A DNA stretch of 64,000 bases from contig CAJJZS010000003.1 of NCBI GenBank assembly GCA_905197685.1, positions 1 through 64,000 on the forward strand. Direction: 5' to 3'. The DNA is from an uncultured Oscillospiraceae bacterium. Its GTDB lineage: Bacteria; Bacillota; Clostridia; Oscillospirales; Ruminococcaceae. The notes beneath the pieces were generated by a model. That model saw only the letters and a program-made list of their open reading frames with translations, searched no databases and was not told the DNA's origin. Positions 34,031 to 40,621 of the stretch are shown here, one piece after another. Both the position numbers and the translations under genes were made by a program. Numbering within the stretch: the first letter of the stretch is position 1; the number at the start of each line of letters is the position of its first letter.

Positions 34031-34423
34031 TTATTTTTGCCCATCGGGATTATTCTCCTGCTTTTCCGGTTTCGGAATATCAGAGGATTCCGATTTGGCA
34101 GACATAATCAGAAGAATACCGTCGATGATTACCTGAAAATCAGCCTTTAGCTCTTCCAGATGCTTTCTTCCCAAATCGGTGATGGAGTAATACTTGCGCA
34201 GACGCTGATTTTTTTCGGAAATCATCACATAATCCGATACATACCCCTTTTCCTGAAGACGGTAGAGGGTAGGGTACAACGAACCTTCCTGCAAGGTGAA
34301 ACGCTCCTCACTTAATTGGGCAAGTTCCTGTGAAATCTGGTAGACATAACGGTCGCCCCGACTTAATAGGTGAAGGACAACCATAGCGGCAGTTCCTTTT
34401 TTCAGACTGTCTTGTGTGGTCAT
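34031..34423 (-). CDS. PadR family transcriptional regulator
   Basis: This 130-residue winged-helix regulator contains LQEGSLYPTLYRLQEKGYVSDY and RKYYSITDLGRKHLEELKADF, the standard PadR recognition and wing segments, followed by a short dimerisation helix and a polar tail. It is probably a repressor that controls its own operon (HAAS-like and secreted proteins) and the divergent secreted genes. The ligand is unknown. GGAAGATGAG precedes the ATG. A 12-bp perfect inverted repeat and a promoter lie immediately upstream. Confidence 0.92.
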   Translation of the reverse strand: MTTQDSLKKGTAAMVVLHLLSRGDRYVYQISQELAQLSEERFTLQEGSLYPTLYRLQEKGYVSDYVMISEKNQRLRKYYSITDLGRKHLEELKADFQVIIDGILLIMSAKSESSDIPKPEKQENNPDGQK

Positions 34424-34458
34424 AGCTCATCTTCCCATTTCACAATATCATAGAATAC

Positions 34459-34486
34459 AAGATACAGCAATCTGTTGCTGTATCTT
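34459..34486 (-). promoter_or_regulatory. Perfect 12-bp inverted repeat at the padR transcription start
   Basis: AAGATACAGCAA (34459-34470) pairs with TTGCTGTATCTT (34475-34486) around TCTG. It straddles the predicted start (about 34481), so it is either an operator or a hairpin at the 5' end of the mRNA. Confidence 0.7.
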
Positions 34487-34487
34487 T

Positions 34488-34515
34488 ATTATAACATACT
34501 ACCTATATTTGTCAA
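34488..34515 (-). promoter_or_regulatory. Promoter of the padR operon
   Basis: On the minus strand TTGACA (34515-34510), a 16-base spacer and TATAAT (34493-34488). The spacer contains CATACTACCTAT. Confidence 0.82.
34495..34506. promoter_or_regulatory. Putative PadR operator, copy 1
   Basis: CATACTACCTAT lies exactly between the -35 and -10 of the padR promoter. It matches 11 of 12 bases of the sequence at 34631-34642 in the divergent promoter. Confidence 0.5.
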
Positions 34516-34577
34516 CATAAATGATAAAAATTATGTTGAAATATAATTACCAAAAAATAATAGCATCTATTGTTAAA

Positions 34578-34586
34578 TATACCTAT
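34578..34586. promoter_or_regulatory. Related word between the two putative operators
   Basis: TATACCTAT shares the core TACCTAT with the two spacer sites and lies between them in AT-rich DNA. It may be a weak third site or chance. Confidence 0.3.
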
Positions 34587-34621
34587 TTTTAAAAAGTATA
34601 AAGAAAAAATAAAATTTAGGA

Positions 34622-34650
34622 TTGACAAGGCATAGTACCTATGATATATT
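34622..34650 (+). promoter_or_regulatory. Promoter of the first secreted protein gene
   Basis: TTGACA (34622-34627), a 17-base spacer and TATATT (34645-34650). A hairpin in the leader (34671-34678 with 34689-34696) lies upstream of the ribosome site. Confidence 0.78.
34631..34642. promoter_or_regulatory. Putative PadR operator, copy 2
   Basis: CATAGTACCTAT lies entirely within the spacer of this promoter, in the same place as copy 1 in the divergent promoter. A bound regulator would block RNA polymerase. Confidence 0.5.
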
Positions 34651-34727
34651 GGTATCAACGAAAGCAATTTACCTCAACAGAAACAGAAGTTGGGGTGAAA
34701 ATAAATTTTATTAAAGGAGAGATCCTC

Positions 34728-35150
34728 ATGAAGAAAACAAAAATCTTAGCAAATGTACTGGCAACCGCAATGTTAGCAGGTAGTTTGGGAATCGGGGCTT
34801 TTGCAGCTCAGGCAGATGTTCCGAAAGGTTTGGAAAGTTTGGGAGAAAGATACGGCTTCTCCGTTGAACAGAACGGGGAATTGGAAGGATTACCGGTATA
34901 TGAAGTACACGGAATCGAGAACTTTGAAGAAATTCTCAAACTGGAAAACAGCAAGGGCGAAGGAAGAGCAAAAGCCTGTGACCATGTATGGCACTACTAC
35001 TGGGTAGCAAAACGAGAAAACTGCTACAAAAACCCAAACAACCAGCATACTTTAAAGAGAAAGATGCAGGAATGTTTGGAGTGCGGAAAAATCATGAACA
35101 ATGGTGAAACCGTTATTACAAACTGTCCTTCCGGTTGCAGCAGAAGATAG
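34728..35150 (+). CDS. Secreted protein with cysteine-rich C terminus, unknown function
   Basis: This 140-residue exported protein has a signal peptide of about 26 residues (ending GAFAAQA). The next part, VPKGLESLGERYGFSVEQ then GELEGLPVYEV and LKLENSKG, matches the protein encoded downstream at 35364, so the two are paralogues. The C-terminal part carries a probable metal or disulfide module: ACDHVWHYY, ENCYKNPNNQ, ECLECGK and NCPSGCSRR. The start is ATG 34728 behind AAAGGAGAG. A longer frame would begin inside the promoter. It is probably controlled by PadR. Confidence 0.75.
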   Translation: MKKTKILANVLATAMLAGSLGIGAFAAQADVPKGLESLGERYGFSVEQNGELEGLPVYEVHGIENFEEILKLENSKGEGRAKACDHVWHYYWVAKRENCYKNPNNQHTLKRKMQECLECGKIMNNGETVITNCPSGCSRR

Positions 35151-35178
35151 GAAAAAACTCTTTTTGTGTGATTTTTGG

Positions 35179-35210
35179 AAACAAGCACCATACTTATGGT
35201 GCTTGTTTTA
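35179..35210 (+). terminator. Terminator after the first secreted protein gene
   Basis: AAACAAGCACCAT pairs with ATGGTGCTTGTTT around ACTT, then TA follows. Confidence 0.85.
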
Positions 35211-35276
35211 TCAAAAATATTACATTTATAGCTATTTTACACAAATAAAATAGGAAAAGATTAGTATGAAAGCTAA

Positions 35277-35305
35277 TTGAAATAAAAAGCAAAAAATGGT
35301 ATCTT
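35277..35305 (+). promoter_or_regulatory. Promoter of the second secreted protein gene
   Basis: TTGAAA (35277-35282), a 17-base spacer and TATCTT (35300-35305) preceded by TGG. The TACCTAT word of the PadR sites is absent. Confidence 0.55.
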
Positions 35306-35363
35306 AAAGGTGACAAATTCAGGCAGAAAAGTCTGAAAAATAATGAGGAAAGAGGCGAATCAT

Positions 35364-35966
35364 ATGAAAAAAGTTTTGATTCCGATGTTGGTTTCCGCGA
35401 TGCTTCTGGGCAGTGTTTCCGCTTTTGCGGCAGAGGCGCAGCCGCCGAAAAGATTGCAGGAAATAGGCGAAAAATACGGATTTACCGTAGAGTATGAAGG
35501 CGAATATGAAGGTCTGCCGTCCTTTTCTATTTCTTCGGAAGAAAAGTTAGACTTGGATAAAATTCTTGCCATAGAAAATGATAAAATCGGCGTGCTTGCA
35601 GCTCCTGTGGACGGGGAAGAACTGATAGCTCTGGAAGGATTGGATTTGGACGAGCTGTTGGCAGAAAACAATGCAAAGATTGAAAAGGTTTGGGAAGAAA
35701 ATGCGCTGAGCAAATTTGCAGAAAAAGAAAAGCTCAATATTGAGTTTGACTATTCTTCCTACGGTATCACCCAGTTTAAGTGCAAGGTTTCCGGCATTTC
35801 GGTGGAAGAGCTTTCCAAAAAACTGCGCCATCAGGTAGCGGAAAGAACCGATAAAAACCACAAACACAGCTGGATGTATTTTGATGTAAGCGATGAAAAC
35901 GGCGACAATATTTTGTTCCGTTACTGCCAGAATTGCGGCAAATGGCAGGCATTTGAACAGAAGTAG
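35364..35966 (+). CDS. Secreted paralogue of the preceding protein
   Basis: This 200-residue exported protein has a signal peptide to about residue 22 (SAFAAEA). PPKRLQEIGEKYGFTVEYEG and GLPSFSI...ILAIENDK repeat the pattern of the 34728 product. A middle region rich in Asp, Glu and Lys follows, and then a short C-terminal module, HKHSWMYFDV...RYCQNCGKWQAF, with one CxxC and histidines like the end of its paralogue. The function is unknown. It could bind a metal or a cell-surface ligand. It is transcribed from its own promoter and followed by a terminator. Confidence 0.75.
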   Translation: MKKVLIPMLVSAMLLGSVSAFAAEAQPPKRLQEIGEKYGFTVEYEGEYEGLPSFSISSEEKLDLDKILAIENDKIGVLAAPVDGEELIALEGLDLDELLAENNAKIEKVWEENALSKFAEKEKLNIEFDYSSYGITQFKCKVSGISVEELSKKLRHQVAERTDKNHKHSWMYFDVSDENGDNILFRYCQNCGKWQAFEQK

Positions 35967-35981
35967 TAAAAAGATACCGGC

Positions 35982-36014
35982 AAAATCAGCACCCGAAACG
36001 GTGCTGATTTTTTA
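35982..36014 (+). terminator. Terminator after the second secreted protein gene
   Basis: AAAATCAGCACC (35982-35993) pairs with GGTGCTGATTTT (36000-36011) around CGAAAC, followed by TTT. Confidence 0.88.
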
Positions 36015-36072
36015 TAATTCTCATTGTTTTGAAACAGATATTGCGAAAAAGGTGCATAAGGGGGATTTTAAA

Positions 36073-36975
36073 ATGAAGAATATCAAAAAGATAGGAGCAG
36101 TTTTTCTCTCTTCTGTGATAATGAGCGGATTTTCTTCTCTTTTCGTTTCGGCGGAAGATTTTAACAATGATTTGGGGGGAGTCAATTACAATTCGATAGA
36201 GGAGCTGGAATATTGTCAGAAAAATCATAAGCATACCGATATCATTCGTGGGATGAAATCTGTCTACATTCCTCAGGTTTTAAAGGATTGTCCGGAACAG
36301 ATAGAAAAAATCATGGTTACTCCGTTGATGGTAAGTGTGGATTTTTTATATGACAATCGGGAGTTCTCTTTAGAACATTGGTATGATTTAGATGAAAAGG
36401 AGATAGAAAGTGAAAAAAATCTTCACAGCGATCCTGAATATTTTCCGATAATAAAAAAGGTAAACGGAAATGAGATATTGAGCTATTGGTTTGTTGATGA
36501 ATTAAAATATGACTGGGTTCAAGACGGAGAGTTATTTCGCCTGAGAGAAACAACGATGGCAGGCAGAGGAAGAATAATCAACCAGGAAGAAAGAAATTAT
36601 TTTTCTTTATGCAACGCCTATTCTTTGCCTTTAGACCTTGAAAATGCAACCGAGGAGCCGACCTTTCAGAAAACGATGAGGGTTCGTTTGGTTGATTTAC
36701 AGGACAGAACAGTGCTGAAAGGGGCGAAGGTTGAGGTAAGTAGAACAGAAAAAGGAAAAACCTTTCTTATATTCCGAGGAATAACCGATGATAAGGGAGA
36801 GGTTCAGACAAAAAAGAAGTTGGACGGTTCGGAATTAAATATTAAAATTACCTATCGGAACAAAAAGGGAGAATCCATTATGAAAAATGTAACGGTTGTC
36901 CCCGAAAAAGAAGGATATAACCGATATACCATTCCGTGTGACACCGGAGAAAAAAGGAAAGTAATAAAACGGTAG
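36073..36975 (+). CDS. Secreted protein with C-terminal carboxypeptidase/CNA-B-like beta domain
   Basis: This 300-residue exported protein has a signal peptide to about residue 30 (SSLFVSAED). The central part is of unknown type. The last 90 residues, MRVRLVDLQDRTVLKGAKVEV to VTVVPEKEGYNRYTI, look like a prealbumin/CNA-B-like beta sandwich (GAKVEVSRTEKGKTF, ITDDKGEVQTKK) as used in adhesins and surface proteins. It has no LPXTG anchor, so it may be released or bound to another surface protein. GGGGGA precedes ATG 36073. It is the last gene of the secreted-protein cluster. Confidence 0.65.
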   Translation: MKNIKKIGAVFLSSVIMSGFSSLFVSAEDFNNDLGGVNYNSIEELEYCQKNHKHTDIIRGMKSVYIPQVLKDCPEQIEKIMVTPLMVSVDFLYDNREFSLEHWYDLDEKEIESEKNLHSDPEYFPIIKKVNGNEILSYWFVDELKYDWVQDGELFRLRETTMAGRGRIINQEERNYFSLCNAYSLPLDLENATEEPTFQKTMRVRLVDLQDRTVLKGAKVEVSRTEKGKTFLIFRGITDDKGEVQTKKKLDGSELNIKITYRNKKGESIMKNVTVVPEKEGYNRYTIPCDTGEKRKVIKR

Positions 36976-36987
36976 TTTCTTCTAAAA

Positions 36988-37018
36988 TAAAAAGCGCTGC
37001 TTTTGCAGTGCTTTTTTC
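36988..37018 (+). terminator. Terminator of the secreted-protein cluster
   Basis: AAAAGCGCTGC pairs with GCAGTGCTTTT (one G-T pair) around TTTT, followed by TTT. Confidence 0.8.
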
Positions 37019-37364
37019 ATGTTGCTGCCGGAATCGGCTGGAAAAAGGGAAGGATAATTTATACCCTTTGTAATGTTAAATAGTGGGAATTTGGGGGAAA
37101 GATTCCAAAAAGAGGAAAAAAAGGTGCAAACAAGGTGGAAAAGTGAAAAATCGAGACAGAAGCACAATCTATACTAATATGGTATTGTTATAAAAAAGGC
37201 AGAAATATCGGTTGTATTTTTGGTGGTTTTTCAGAATATTTTTCAAAAATTTTCTTTGCTTTTGATATGCTCTGAGGGAAAGAATCCCTTGTTTGCGTGG
37301 GTTTGCTTATGTTTGCTTAAAAAAGCGAAGCTGAAATCGGCTGCGGATTTCTTTTTTGAAGCAC

Positions 37365-37393
37365 TTGACAATACCAAGATATAGTGGTATAAA
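37365..37393 (+). promoter_or_regulatory. Promoter of the nrd operon
   Basis: TTGACA (37365-37370), a 17-base spacer and TATAAA (37388-37393) preceded by TGG. The leader is about 115 bases long. Confidence 0.8.
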
Positions 37394-37416
37394 GTACAAG
37401 GCAACACAAATTGTGG
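37372..37416. promoter_or_regulatory. Possible pair of NrdR boxes
   Basis: TACCAAGATATAGTGG (37372-37387) and GCAACACAAATTGTGG (37401-37416) each match about 10-11 of 16 positions of the NrdR consensus (ACACWATATATWGTGT) and lie 29 bases apart, near the usual three helical turns. The first covers the promoter spacer. No nrdR gene is seen in the window, so this is tentative. Confidence 0.4.
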
Positions 37417-37511
37417 TTTATCCTTTCTTTACAAAGGGTATATCCCATTTTGAAAAGCATAGATTTTATTTTTTAGTATCTATTTTAATTTTATGATAAG
37501 AGGGGAACGAG

Positions 37512-39797
37512 ATGATAACAAAGGTTATAAAGAGAGACGGCCGTGTTGTTGATTTCGATAGCGGCAAGATTCTTTCCGCAGTGGAAAAATCAATGCGCGC
37601 AGCCGGTCACACAGCCCCACAGGGGGCGGCAGCAGTCACCGAGGCGGTTGCAAAGCGTCTGGACGAGGCATACCGTGATACCCCTCCTAAGATTGAGGAA
37701 ATTCAGGACGTGGTAGAACATGAACTGATGCGTATGGGATTTGACGAAGCGGCAAAGCAGTACATTTTGTATCGCGCAAACCGCACCCGCATCCGTGAAG
37801 CGAACACCAGCCTGATGAAAACCATCGACGAAATTACCCGTGTGGACGCTCGCCAGAGCGATGTGAAGCGCGATAACGCAAACATCGACGGCAACACCGC
37901 AATGGGAAGTATGCTGCAAATCGGAACAGCGGGCGCAAAGGCTTACAACGAGGCTTACCTGCTGACGCCGGAACAGGCAAAGGCGCATCGCGAGGGCGAT
38001 ATTCACATTCACGATTTCGATTTTTATTCGCTGACAACCACCTGTACCCAGATTGATATTATCAATCTGTTTGACGGCGGTTTTTCTACCGGACACGGCT
38101 TCCTCAGAGAGCCGCAAAGCATTCAGAGTTATGCGGCGCTGGCAGCGATTGCCATTCAGTCCAACCAGAATGACCAGCACGGCGGTCAGAGTATTCCGAA
38201 CTTTGATTACGGTATGGCTTTGGGCGTTGCAAAAACCTTCCGCAAAGCGTACACCAACAAGCTGATGGAGGGCGTAGAGGATTTTCTGGATACCGAAAAC
38301 GAGAAAGACGGCGTAACAGCGGTTTTGGCTCAGGCAAAGGAAAAGACCGGAGCAGGACCGAGATTGGAAATCGGTGCGCAGGAATATGATAAAGCAGTAG
38401 CGGAAGGACTGACTCAGCATTACAACATTCAGCCGGAAAAGGCGGCGCATTTGGTTGAGGTTGCCCGCCGCAGAGCCGTTCGCAAAGCGGACCGTGATAC
38501 CTACCAGGCGATGGAAGGCTTTGTCCACAATTTAAACACCATGCACTCCCGTGCAGGCGCCCAGACCCCGTTCAGCTCGATTAACTACGGCACCGATACC
38601 TCACCGGAGGGACGCATGGTTATCCGCAACATTCTGCTGGCAACCGATGCAGGACTGGGACATGGGGAAACCTGCATTTTCCCAATCCATGTGTTTAAGG
38701 TAAAGGAAGGGGTCAACTATAACGAGGGCGACCCGAACTATGATTTGTTTAAACTTTCCTGCAAGGTAAGCGCAAAGAGATTGTTCCCGAACTACATTTT
38801 CCTGGACGCTCCGTTTAATCTGCAATATTATAAACCGGGACACCCGGAAACAGAGGTTGCGACGATGGGCTGCCGCACCCGCGTTATGGGAAATGTATAT
38901 GACCCAACCAGAGAAATCAGCTATGGCAGAGGAAACCTTTCCTTCACCTCGATTAACCTCCCGCGCTTGGCGATTGAAGCAAACCACGATGAAAAGCTGT
39001 TCTATGAAAAACTGGACGATATGATGGAGCTGGTAGCGAACCAGCTGTTGGATCGCTTTGAAATTCAGGCTTCTAAACGAGTATATAACTACCCCTTCCT
39101 GATGGGGCAGGGCGTATGGCTGGACAGCGACAAGCTCGGACCGAACGATGAAGTGCGAGAAGTACTCAAGCACGGAACATTGTCCATCGGCTTTATCGGT
39201 CTTGCCGAAACACTGACCGCTTTATATGGTCATCACCACGGCGAAAGCGAAGAAATGCAGCAGAAAGGCTTGCAGATTGTCCGTCATATGAGAGAATACT
39301 GCGACCGCAAGAGCCAGGAGATGAAGCTGAATTTCTCGCTGCTTGCAACACCGGCAGAGGGACTTTCCGGACGCTTTATCCGAATGGACAGAAAACGCTA
39401 CGGCGTGATTCCGGGAGTAACCGATCGGGATTATTACACCAACTCGTTCCATGTTCCGGTATGGTACAATATTTCTGCCTTTGAAAAAATTCAGAAGGAA
39501 GGACCGTATCATGCGCTGACCAATGCAGGTCACATCAGTTATGTGGAACTGGACGGAGATACCTCCAACAATGTCGATGCTTTTGAGGCGGTTGTACGCT
39601 GTATGCACGATGCCGGAATCGGCTACGGCTCGATTAACCACCCGGTAGACCGCGATCCTGTCTGCGGCTATGTCGGCGTTATCGGCGATGTGTGTCCGAG
39701 ATGCGGCAGACGTGAGGGCGAAGCAATCAGCCCGGAAAAGCTGGCTCAGTTAAGAAAACAGTATCCGGATATTCCGAGCTTCCGGGGAATTCAATAA
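37512..39797 (+). CDS. nrdD: Anaerobic ribonucleoside-triphosphate reductase, large part without the glycyl-radical segment
   Basis: This 761-residue class III ribonucleotide reductase starts with an ATP-cone allosteric domain (residues 1-95, ITKVIKRDGRVVDF). The catalytic barrel follows, with conserved cysteines C178 (LTTTCTQIDI) and C388 (HGETCIFPIHVF). It ends in the zinc ribbon PVCGYVGVIGDVCPRCGRREGE with C718, C728 and C731. The position of the first zinc cysteine of Escherichia coli NrdD (CxxCGF) is D715. After the ribbon a normal NrdD continues into the radical site RRVCGYL, but here the protein ends in IPSFRGIQ. The missing segment is encoded by the next small gene. It therefore should be inactive without that partner. 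Confidence 0.93.
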   Translation: MITKVIKRDGRVVDFDSGKILSAVEKSMRAAGHTAPQGAAAVTEAVAKRLDEAYRDTPPKIEEIQDVVEHELMRMGFDEAAKQYILYRANRTRIREANTSLMKTIDEITRVDARQSDVKRDNANIDGNTAMGSMLQIGTAGAKAYNEAYLLTPEQAKAHREGDIHIHDFDFYSLTTTCTQIDIINLFDGGFSTGHGFLREPQSIQSYAALAAIAIQSNQNDQHGGQSIPNFDYGMALGVAKTFRKAYTNKLMEGVEDFLDTENEKDGVTAVLAQAKEKTGAGPRLEIGAQEYDKAVAEGLTQHYNIQPEKAAHLVEVARRRAVRKADRDTYQAMEGFVHNLNTMHSRAGAQTPFSSINYGTDTSPEGRMVIRNILLATDAGLGHGETCIFPIHVFKVKEGVNYNEGDPNYDLFKLSCKVSAKRLFPNYIFLDAPFNLQYYKPGHPETEVATMGCRTRVMGNVYDPTREISYGRGNLSFTSINLPRLAIEANHDEKLFYEKLDDMMELVANQLLDRFEIQASKRVYNYPFLMGQGVWLDSDKLGPNDEVREVLKHGTLSIGFIGLAETLTALYGHHHGESEEMQQKGLQIVRHMREYCDRKSQEMKLNFSLLATPAEGLSGRFIRMDRKRYGVIPGVTDRDYYTNSFHVPVWYNISAFEKIQKEGPYHALTNAGHISYVELDGDTSNNVDAFEAVVRCMHDAGIGYGSINHPVDRDPVCGYVGVIGDVCPRCGRREGEAISPEKLAQLRKQYPDIPSFRGIQ

Positions 39798-39856
39798 TGA
39801 AACAGTAAGTAAAGAAGAATAAACAGAATCATCATCAGAAAAAGGAGAAATGAAAA

Positions 39857-40021
39857 ATGTCCGCAATGCAAAGACAATCCACAGTAGGTAAAGATGTAAG
39901 CTTTGAAAGAATCCGCCGTATTACCGGTTATCTGGTAGGTACTATGGATAAATGGAACGATGCGAAAAAGGCAGAAGAGCATGACAGAGTAAAACATGGT
40001 CTTTCCTGCGGCTGCAAGTAA
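39857..40021 (+). CDS. Separate glycyl-radical subunit of class III ribonucleotide reductase
   Basis: This 54-residue protein contains FERIRRITGYLVGT, the glycyl-radical signature of NrdD (E. coli RRVCGYLGS), with G24 as the predicted radical residue. The rest, KWNDAKKAEEHDRVKHG, matches the conserved NrdD tail (FNAGKQEEVKRRVKHL). It ends in SCGCK, a CxC that could complete the zinc site whose first cysteine is lost in the large part. AAGGAG lies nine bases upstream, and the frame differs from nrdD, so it is an independent gene and not a readthrough product. It ends two bases before nrdG. The role resembles the spare radical domain GrcA of pyruvate formate-lyase. Assembly with NrdD is inferred. 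Confidence 0.9.
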   Translation: MSAMQRQSTVGKDVSFERIRRITGYLVGTMDKWNDAKKAEEHDRVKHGLSCGCK

Positions 40022-40023
40022 TC

Positions 40024-40542
40024 ATGAAGATTAACGTAGCGGGAATTATCGGCGAAAGCATTGTAGACGGTCCGGGAATCCGCTTGACGGTATTTTGTCA
40101 GGGATGCCCTCATCATTGTCCGGGCTGCCAGAATCCCGAAACATGGGCTTTTGAGGAGCGCACGAGAATGGCTCCGGAAGAAATCCTTGCGATGGTCAAA
40201 AAAAATCCGATGATTCGGGGCGTTACCCTTTCGGGGGGAGAACCGTTTTCGCAGGCTGCCGAACACGCAGAGTTGGCAAAACTGCTGCGTGAAAACGGCT
40301 ATGAGGTGGCTGTGTACAGCGGATATACCTTTGAACAGCTGCAAAACGGAACACCGGGGCAGAAGCTGTTGCTGGAAAATGTTGATATTCTGGTTGACGG
40401 TCCGTTTTTGCTAGAGCAACGAACACTGGATGCACGGTTTCGCGGAAGCAGAAATCAGCGTGTAATCAATGTACCGCAGAGCTTAAAAGAGCAGAAAGCG
40501 GTTTGTGAAACGCGGGAAAGCTGGGTCGGCGAAAACAATTAG
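40024..40542 (+). CDS. nrdG: Anaerobic ribonucleotide reductase-activating protein
   Basis: This 172-residue radical SAM activase installs the glycyl radical on the reductase. The [4Fe-4S] motif is C28-PHH-C32-PG-C35 in VFCQGCPHHCPGCQNPETW, followed by GVTLSGGEPFSQ, the SAM-binding GGE. It starts two bases behind the small radical-subunit gene, so the two are translationally coupled. Its substrate here must be the free 54-residue subunit or its complex with the large part. Confidence 0.95.
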   Translation: MKINVAGIIGESIVDGPGIRLTVFCQGCPHHCPGCQNPETWAFEERTRMAPEEILAMVKKNPMIRGVTLSGGEPFSQAAEHAELAKLLRENGYEVAVYSGYTFEQLQNGTPGQKLLLENVDILVDGPFLLEQRTLDARFRGSRNQRVINVPQSLKEQKAVCETRESWVGENN

Positions 40543-40550
40543 GCGAAAAA

Positions 40551-40578
40551 CAGGGGAGGTTTGAAAAAGCCGCCCCTG
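40551..40578 (+). terminator. Hairpin after nrdG, possible partial terminator
   Basis: CAGGGGAGGTTT pairs with AAGCCGCCCCTG with one mismatch. Only a poor T tract follows (TATTCTTAT), so readthrough into the next gene is possible. Confidence 0.5.
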
Positions 40579-40621
40579 TATTCTTATATGGGGAATTTAT
40601 CAGGACGGAAGGAGAATCAAT

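Larger units (their letters stand above)
37060..37442. repeat. 14-bp inverted repeat framing the nrdD upstream region
   Basis: TATACCCTTTGTAA (37060-37073) is the exact reverse complement of TTACAAAGGGTATA (37429-37442). Between them lie about 355 bases without a recognisable gene. Near the right end is a hairpin GAAATC/GATTTC followed by TTTTTT (about 37332-37359), which could end a small RNA. The 535-base gap holds nothing else that could be assigned except the nrdD promoter. Confidence 0.5.

Noticed and set aside
39657..39700. VCGYVG in the large NrdD as the glycyl-radical site
   Set aside because: It looks like RVCGYLG, but it aligns with the zinc ribbon (CGFTG...CPKCG in E. coli NrdD), comes before CPRCG and lacks the RR before and the VKH tail after. 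The true match is in the small gene.
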